Assembly (NCBI RefSeq): GCF_021654795.1
Contig: NZ_AP025344.1
Span: 5,572,501-5,636,500 of the forward strand
DNA from: Paenibacillus dendritiformis
GTDB lineage: Bacteria; Bacillota; Bacilli; Paenibacillales; Paenibacillaceae
Length of the DNA: 64,000 nt
Direction: 5' to 3'
The notes beneath the pieces are model-generated. The model made no database searches, was not told the DNA's origin, and saw only the letters and a program-made list of their open reading frames with translations. Made by a program: the position numbers and the translations under genes. The stretch's first letter is position 1. Each line of letters begins with the position of its first letter. Positions 60,248 to 64,000 of the stretch are shown one piece after another.

Positions 60248-61333
60248 TCAAGCACCTCCATTGGTCGTTTTCGATTTGGTTAATTTGTCGCGTATCAATC
60301 TAGCCCGATACATGTCTCGTTCTTCCGTAGACAATGATTTCTTGTATATATGCTGAAGGAAGCCTGGCTGTGTCATCACGAGCAGTTCATTGAAGTCGGA
60401 AGGATCGAGATGGTTCAAAATATTGAGATCCGAACCAAGACGGATATCCGACAGCCGTTGGGCCGCTTCCTTGGAATCCATAATTGCCGCATGCTTCAAT
60501 ATTCCGTAGGATCGGCAAATGCGATCCGTCAGGCGCATGCGGTTATTCTCGAGCAGCTGGTCGCGGGCCGTCTTCTCATGCTCGATAATCTGCTTCACGA
60601 CACTGTACAGGCTGTCGATAATCTCGGCTTCCGATTGGCCAAGCGTAATCTGGTTCGACACCTGGAACAGATTGCCTATCGCTTCGCTGCCTTCGCCGTA
60701 AATGCCGCGCACCGCCAGACCCACCTGGGTAACTGCCTGGAGAATGCGGTTAATCTGCTGCGTCATGACGAGGGCCGGCAAGTGCATCATGACGGAGGCC
60801 CGAATCCCTGTCCCCACATTGGTCGGGCAGCTGGTCAAGTATCCCCGCTTCTCGTCGAACGCGTAATCGACACGCGCTTCGAATATGTCATCGATCCGGC
60901 TGGCCTGCTCCCACGCTTCCCGAATCTGCAGTCCCGGGTACAGGCATTGAATGCGCAAATGATCTTCCTCGTTCAGCATAATGCTGATCGATTCATCCTC
61001 GCTCAAAATGACCGCTCCATTGCGCGATTCATTCACGAGGGTCGGCGAGATCAAATGCTTCTCAACCAGCACCTGCTTCTCCAGATCGCTTAGTTCCGCC
61101 AGGTTCCATCGATGAAAAGACGTATGGAAGCCTGACATCTCCGGCTGCTCCATGACCGCGGCCAGCTGGTTCAGCACTTCGACCGATTGCTGGTTCGTCG
61201 CAAGCAGCGGGAACGGCACGCCGCACAGGTTACGCGCTACGCGGATGCGGCTGCTGATGACGATCTCGGAGTCCGGTCCCGTGCCGCGCATCCAGTCACT
61301 TATCGCATGCTCCATGAATTGGCGTTGGGCCAT
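60248..61333 (-). CDS. mcsB: Protein arginine kinase McsB
   Basis: 361 aa, guanidino-kinase fold with SSRIRVARNL and the catalytic CPTNVGTGIRASVMMHLP. It phosphorylates arginines on CtsR and on proteins marked for ClpCP degradation. ATG 61333 follows AAAGGAG at a normal distance; the TTG at 61342 is in that site. It needs McsA, encoded upstream, for activity. Confidence 0.95.
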   Translation of the reverse strand: MAQRQFMEHAISDWMRGTGPDSEIVISSRIRVARNLCGVPFPLLATNQQSVEVLNQLAAVMEQPEMSGFHTSFHRWNLAELSDLEKQVLVEKHLISPTLVNESRNGAVILSEDESISIMLNEEDHLRIQCLYPGLQIREAWEQASRIDDIFEARVDYAFDEKRGYLTSCPTNVGTGIRASVMMHLPALVMTQQINRILQAVTQVGLAVRGIYGEGSEAIGNLFQVSNQITLGQSEAEIIDSLYSVVKQIIEHEKTARDQLLENNRMRLTDRICRSYGILKHAAIMDSKEAAQRLSDIRLGSDLNILNHLDPSDFNELLVMTQPGFLQHIYKKSLSTEERDMYRARLIRDKLTKSKTTNGGA

Positions 61334-61384
61334 TTTCGTCAACTCCTTTCACCTTGCCGATCATTCATTCTATCGCTCAGGGGG

Positions 61385-61948
61385 TTAGCCATGCTGAGCA
61401 GACGAGTCAGGGCCCCCTTCGTTCCCTTCCTTCTCCAGCTGCCGAATACGGTCGCGCAGCTGCGCCGCCCGTTCGAATTCTTCCTGGGCAATGCTCTTCT
61501 GAAGCTCGAGCTTCAGCTCATCCAGCTCGCGCTTGCGTTGAATGCGCCCGCCGCCGCGCTTCGGAATTTTGCCGGTATGAACCGTATTCCCATGAACACG
61601 CTTCAGCAGCGGATCGAGCCGGTTGCCGAAGAAGGAATAGCACTCGTCACATCCGAAGCGGCCCAGCTTCCCGAACTGGGAGTGGGTCAGCCCGCATTTC
61701 TCGCAGCGCATCGCCTGAGGCTTCTGCGCACCGTAGTCGCCGCTTCCCTTGGCTGCTCCGCCGGACAAATCGAAGTCGAGCAGTCCTGACAGCAAATTAT
61801 GGATGGAGAAGCCGTTAGCCGTGCCCGGTATCCATTCGCCTTTCTCACGGGCACACGATTCACAGATGTGGAATTCCGTCTTCTGCCCGTTAATGATTTT
61901 CGTAAAGTGCAGAGTAGCCGGCTTCTGACCGCATTGTTGACACATCAT
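61385..61948 (-). CDS. mcsA: McsA, zinc-binding activator of McsB
   Basis: 187 aa. Four CxxC pairs (CQQC, CESC, CEKC, CDEC) bind zinc, and a C-terminal UVR-like coiled coil (LKLELQKSIAQEEFERAAQLRD) binds McsB or ClpC. McsA activates McsB and modulates CtsR. ATG 61948 (MMCQQCG) is chosen over 61954, because of distance to AAGGAGG. Confidence 0.94.
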   Translation of the reverse strand: MMCQQCGQKPATLHFTKIINGQKTEFHICESCAREKGEWIPGTANGFSIHNLLSGLLDFDLSGGAAKGSGDYGAQKPQAMRCEKCGLTHSQFGKLGRFGCDECYSFFGNRLDPLLKRVHGNTVHTGKIPKRGGGRIQRKRELDELKLELQKSIAQEEFERAAQLRDRIRQLEKEGNEGGPDSSAQHG

Positions 61949-62047
61949 GGCCATTCTCCTCCTTATCCTGGTGGATTCACTTATTGTAAAGGGATCGGCA
62001 GTCGGATTGGGCCTGCTTCCCCCGGGTTAAAATAAAGGCAGATTACC

Positions 62048-62512
62048 TTATTGCTTGCTTAACAGCCCGAGCAGCATCGCCCGCAGGAGACGGGCGCGGA
62101 TCTCGTCCCGGTAGGGCAGCTTCACCGCCAGATTGTCGCGTGATACCGCCGCTCGCAGCAGTATCGCTTCCCGCCGGGAAATGACGTTCGCTTCTTCCAG
62201 TTGATATATGAGCCCTTCCGCTGCCTCCTGCCCGATCCGATTCCCGATCGATTCGCATAGATGGGCATGAATCGCACGCTGATCCGGCAGCTCAATCCGC
62301 TGGATGCGGATATACCCGCCGCCGCCGCGCTTGCTCTCCACAACGTAACCCTTCTCCAGAGTGAAGCGAGTGCTGATCACATAGTTGATCTGGGAAGGAA
62401 CACAGGAGAACTGCTCTGCGAGATCATTGCGCTGAATCTCCACCGCGCCTTCCGGACTATCGATCAACATGATTTTCAAATGCTGCTCAATCAAATCGGA
62501 AATATTGCGCAT
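62048..62512 (-). CDS. ctsR: Transcriptional repressor CtsR
   Basis: 154 aa. A winged helix-turn-helix domain has the glycine-rich loop RGGGGYIRI, the heat sensor and McsB target region, and a C-terminal dimerisation domain (REAILLRAAVSRD). It represses clp genes and its own operon until heat or arginine phosphorylation releases it. ATG 62512 (MRNISDLIEQHL) follows AGGGAGGG. Two CtsR boxes lie just upstream, so it autoregulates. Confidence 0.95.
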   Translation of the reverse strand: MRNISDLIEQHLKIMLIDSPEGAVEIQRNDLAEQFSCVPSQINYVISTRFTLEKGYVVESKRGGGGYIRIQRIELPDQRAIHAHLCESIGNRIGQEAAEGLIYQLEEANVISRREAILLRAAVSRDNLAVKLPYRDEIRARLLRAMLLGLLSKQ

Positions 62513-62553
62513 CTTCTGCCCTCCCTTACGTCCATTTCTCTCTATATTAGCTT

Positions 62554-62570
62554 TAACCATTTTTGACTGT
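62554..62570 (-). promoter_or_regulatory. CtsR operator 2 (imperfect)
   Basis: On the minus strand AGTCAAA, AAT, GGTTAAA: two heptads three bases apart with one mismatch to the (A/G)GTCAAA-N3-(A/G)GTCAAA consensus. Confidence 0.65.
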
Positions 62571-62622
62571 TACTTATTCGGTGATGACAAAAACAATGGG
62601 TTTTTGTCAAATTAAGTCTGAC

Positions 62623-62639
62623 TTTGACTTTCTTTGACC
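62623..62639 (-). promoter_or_regulatory. CtsR operator 1 (perfect)
   Basis: On the minus strand GGTCAAA, GAA, AGTCAAA, an exact CtsR box. It starts immediately after the promoter and should overlap the transcription start. Confidence 0.9.
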
Positions 62640-62647
62640 TTGATTTT

Positions 62648-62676
62648 ATGATAGCACTTTTTTCTTATGGTTTCAA
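62648..62676 (-). promoter_or_regulatory. Sigma-A promoter of ctsR-mcsA-mcsB-clpC
   Basis: TTGAAA (62671-62676), 17-base spacer, TATCAT (62648-62653) on the minus strand, with a perfect CtsR box right after it. Confidence 0.75.
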
Positions 62677-63043
62677 GCGGCTTTTTCATACGCTTGGTCC
62701 TTATTTAGTCTACCAAAAATTCACCTAGAATAAACTTGGACTACAAAAAGAAATGAGGGGATACGGTTGGCGTAGAAGGGGATTCGCCGCTGCATCGAGC
62801 AGGGCATTGAAGCGTGGAGCGGGCATAGCCACAATGTTTTTTGTGCAAGCTTATCGATTGAGATCCCCCGCCCGCAGCCACTAATCCGGGCTTATTCACA
62901 ATGACTCATTCTGAACAATGCTGAAGATAATCCATTGCATCTCATTGTGAGAGGTGAAGGTCAGACAATTATAACATAAGGAGTTAAGACAATCAGATTA
63001 GTAAGGACCTTGCGGTCTGGTGGGATATGTTGAAAAGGAGGGG

Positions 63044-63190
63044 ATGGCCAGTCATTTCTTTAATGGCATTAACAATGTGGATGGAGACACTGCCTGTCTG
63101 AGTTCAGAAGAGCTGCTTGTTCGATATCTCCTTTTCGTGAATCTGTGGATATCCATTCTTCGAAAGCAGCATTTCCGTTGGAAATTGTGA
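63044..63190 (+). CDS. Small ORF, 48 aa, doubtful
   Basis: A plus-strand frame starting MASHFFNGINNVDGDTACLS and ending LRKQHFRWKL. AAAAGGAGGGG stands directly before the ATG, but the spacing is only two bases. I do not recognise the sequence, and no terminator follows. Included only because of the strong purine-rich site. Confidence 0.2.
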   Translation: MASHFFNGINNVDGDTACLSSEELLVRYLLFVNLWISILRKQHFRWKL

Positions 63191-63364
63191 ACATTCCGTG
63201 GATATTGTGTATGAAAATGTGGATGATGAGGATAACATGCAGCATTTTGCAGTTCAAAAAGATATTCACAGGTGGATAACATTTTTTATTATGCCATTTG
63301 GGACTAATAAGTAACATTTCGTGGCTTCGTCGGGCCTGACCTTAGACGCAGACTCGTTGAAGGA

Positions 63365-63550
63365 AATCCTGCAAGAACGCAGGAATTGGTTGAGCAGGGG
63401 AACTCCAAAAAGAGAATCCTGCAAAAGTGCAGCAATTTCCGGCGTTTTGCGTAGACTTCCTTCAAAAGAGAATGAAAAGATGCAGTTTTGCAGGAATTCG
63501 GCCGTTTATCGACCCAAACGGTAAAAAATACTGTATGTATGCAGCATTTC
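63365..63550. repeat. Array of four TCCTGCA/TGCAGGA palindromic modules
   Basis: Modules at 63365-63387 (AATCCTGCAAGAACGCAGGA), 63415-63437 (AATCCTGCAAAAGTGCAGCA), 63479-63497 (GATGCAGTTTTGCAGGAATT) and about 63528-63550 (ACTGTATGTATGCAGCATTT). Spacing is 50, 64 and 49 bases, and the intervening sequence includes CCGGCGTTTTGCG. Same family as the cysE leader array. Confidence 0.65.
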
Positions 63551-63607
63551 AGGGTCCGCCGTCTGATCCGACTGCGTTCGCCCCGGGGGTATGATTCTCA
63601 GGAAAAT

Positions 63608-63635
63608 AAAAAAACCACCGACAGAAGTCAGTGGT
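63608..63635 (-). terminator. Terminator of the rRNA operon
   Basis: 9-bp stem ACCACTGAC/GTCGGTGGT (one wobble pair) followed by TTTTTTT on the minus strand, seven bases after the 5S end. Confidence 0.88.
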
Positions 63636-63642
63636 CTTTGTC

Positions 63643-63760
63643 TGCTTGGCAGCGTCCTACTCTCCCAGGACCCTGCGGTCCAAGTACCATCGGCGCTGGA
63701 GGGCTTAACGGTCGTGTTCGGGATGGGTACGCGTGGAACCCCTCCGCTATCGCCACCAAA
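63643..63760 (-). rRNA. rrf: 5S ribosomal RNA
   Basis: About 118 bases. On the minus strand it begins TTTGGTGGCGATAGCG and has the conserved CCCATCCCGAACACG and GTAGGACGCTGCCAAGC ends. The ends were placed by eye within one or two bases. Confidence 0.93.
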
Positions 63761-63821
63761 CAGATAAGGTATTGTACCTTAAAAACTGAATGCGAAAGCA
63801 AATCATCAAATCATCTTCGTT

Positions 63822-64000
63822 AGGATAAGCCCTCGACCGATTAGTATTGGTCAGCTCCATGCATTGCTGCACTTCCACCTCCAACCTATCTACCTCGTCG
63901 TCTTCAAGGGGTCTTACCAATGTGGGAAATCTCATCTTGAGGGGGGCTTCACGCTTAGATGCTTTCAGCGCTTATCCCTTCCGTACTTGGCTACCCAGCT
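63822..64000 (-). rRNA. rrl: 23S ribosomal RNA, 3' end (partial)
   Basis: On the minus strand the sequence ends CTAATCGGTCGAGGGCTTATCC, the 3' terminus of Bacillales 23S rRNA. The gene continues beyond the window. The 61-base spacer to 5S shows no tRNA gene. Confidence 0.92.

Larger units (their letters stand above)
62680..63607. other. Region without a supported gene between ctsR and the rrn operon
   Basis: I find no convincing gene. It contains short frames with poor context, the palindrome array at 63365-63550 and AT-rich stretches. The frame at 62753-62884 on the plus strand lacks a binding site and family-like sequence. Confidence 0.7.

Noticed and set aside
57789..60356. Plus-strand frames opposite clpC
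   Set aside because: Antisense shadows of a highly conserved gene.
62753..62884. 44-codon plus-strand frame
   Set aside because: No ribosome-binding site, Arg/Ala-rich composition and no similarity.
63365..63550. CRISPR array
   Set aside because: Modules are short, divergent and appear in both orientations; no cas gene is near.
63761..63821. tRNA gene in the 23S-5S spacer
   Set aside because: The spacer is only 61 bases and has no cloverleaf or CCA-type end.

Overview
The window is a core-chromosome segment of a spore-forming Bacillales bacterium, most likely Paenibacillus. The evidence is the gene content (kbaA, gerD, pdaB and cwlD beside the ribosomal superoperon), gene order almost identical to the Bacillus subtilis rrnW-ctsR to pdaB interval, fairly GC-rich DNA, strong GGAGG ribosome-binding sites, and many TTG/GTG starts. 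The species cannot be fixed from sequence alone. Nearly everything is on the minus strand, so transcription runs from high to low coordinates. The exceptions are pdaB, gerD and one small Cys-rich protein gene.

Read in the direction of transcription from the right edge: the 3' end of a 23S rRNA, a 5S rRNA and the rrn terminator (64000-63608); about 950 bases without a convincing gene, carrying palindromic repeats (63600-62680); the CtsR-controlled stress operon ctsR-mcsA-mcsB-clpC (62676-57745); radA-disA-pssA (57637-54249); a plus-strand orphan with CxC/CxxC cysteines (53705-54234); yacL-ispD-ispF-gltX (53606-49730); a repeat-rich control region with a T-box leader, then cysE-cysS-mrnC-rlmB-rae1 (49666-44495); sigH, a MITE-like repeat, rpmG-secE-nusG; rplK-rplA and rplJ-rplL with an L10 leader; an rsmC-like methyltransferase gene, rpoB and rpoC; rplGB-rpsL-rpsG-fusA-tuf (30964-25991); a hemAT-type oxygen sensor inserted between tuf and rpsJ; the S10-spc-alpha superoperon rpsJ to rplQ (24311-8724); truA-rplM-rpsI; a decayed gene remnant; cysH-sat; and the sporulation/germination group cwlD, salA/mrp, gerD, kbaA, pdaB.

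The genes supply transcription (rpoA, rpoB, rpoC, nusG, sigH), translation (ribosomal proteins, tuf, fusA, infA, gltX, cysS), protein export (secE, secY), protein quality control (clpC, mcsAB, ctsR), c-di-AMP and DNA repair (disA, radA), cysteine supply (sat, cysH, cysE), isoprenoid synthesis (ispD, ispF), lipid synthesis (pssA), and spore cortex and germination functions.

I see no convincing new multi-gene system. The unusual material lies between genes. It comprises two arrays of a 22-bp palindrome (TCCTGCA-loop-TGCAGGA), eight in-phase 13-bp repeats and four 29-bp repeats around the cysE T-box leader, a 199-bp element with 11-bp terminal inverted repeats beside sigH, and a 3' gene remnant resembling DUF2264 proteins next to cysH. 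Relative to B. subtilis the main gene-order differences are the hemAT insertion, the sat-cysH insertion, pssA plus the Cys-rich orphan near disA, and the absence of the ecfA1-ecfA2-ecfT block between rplQ and truA.
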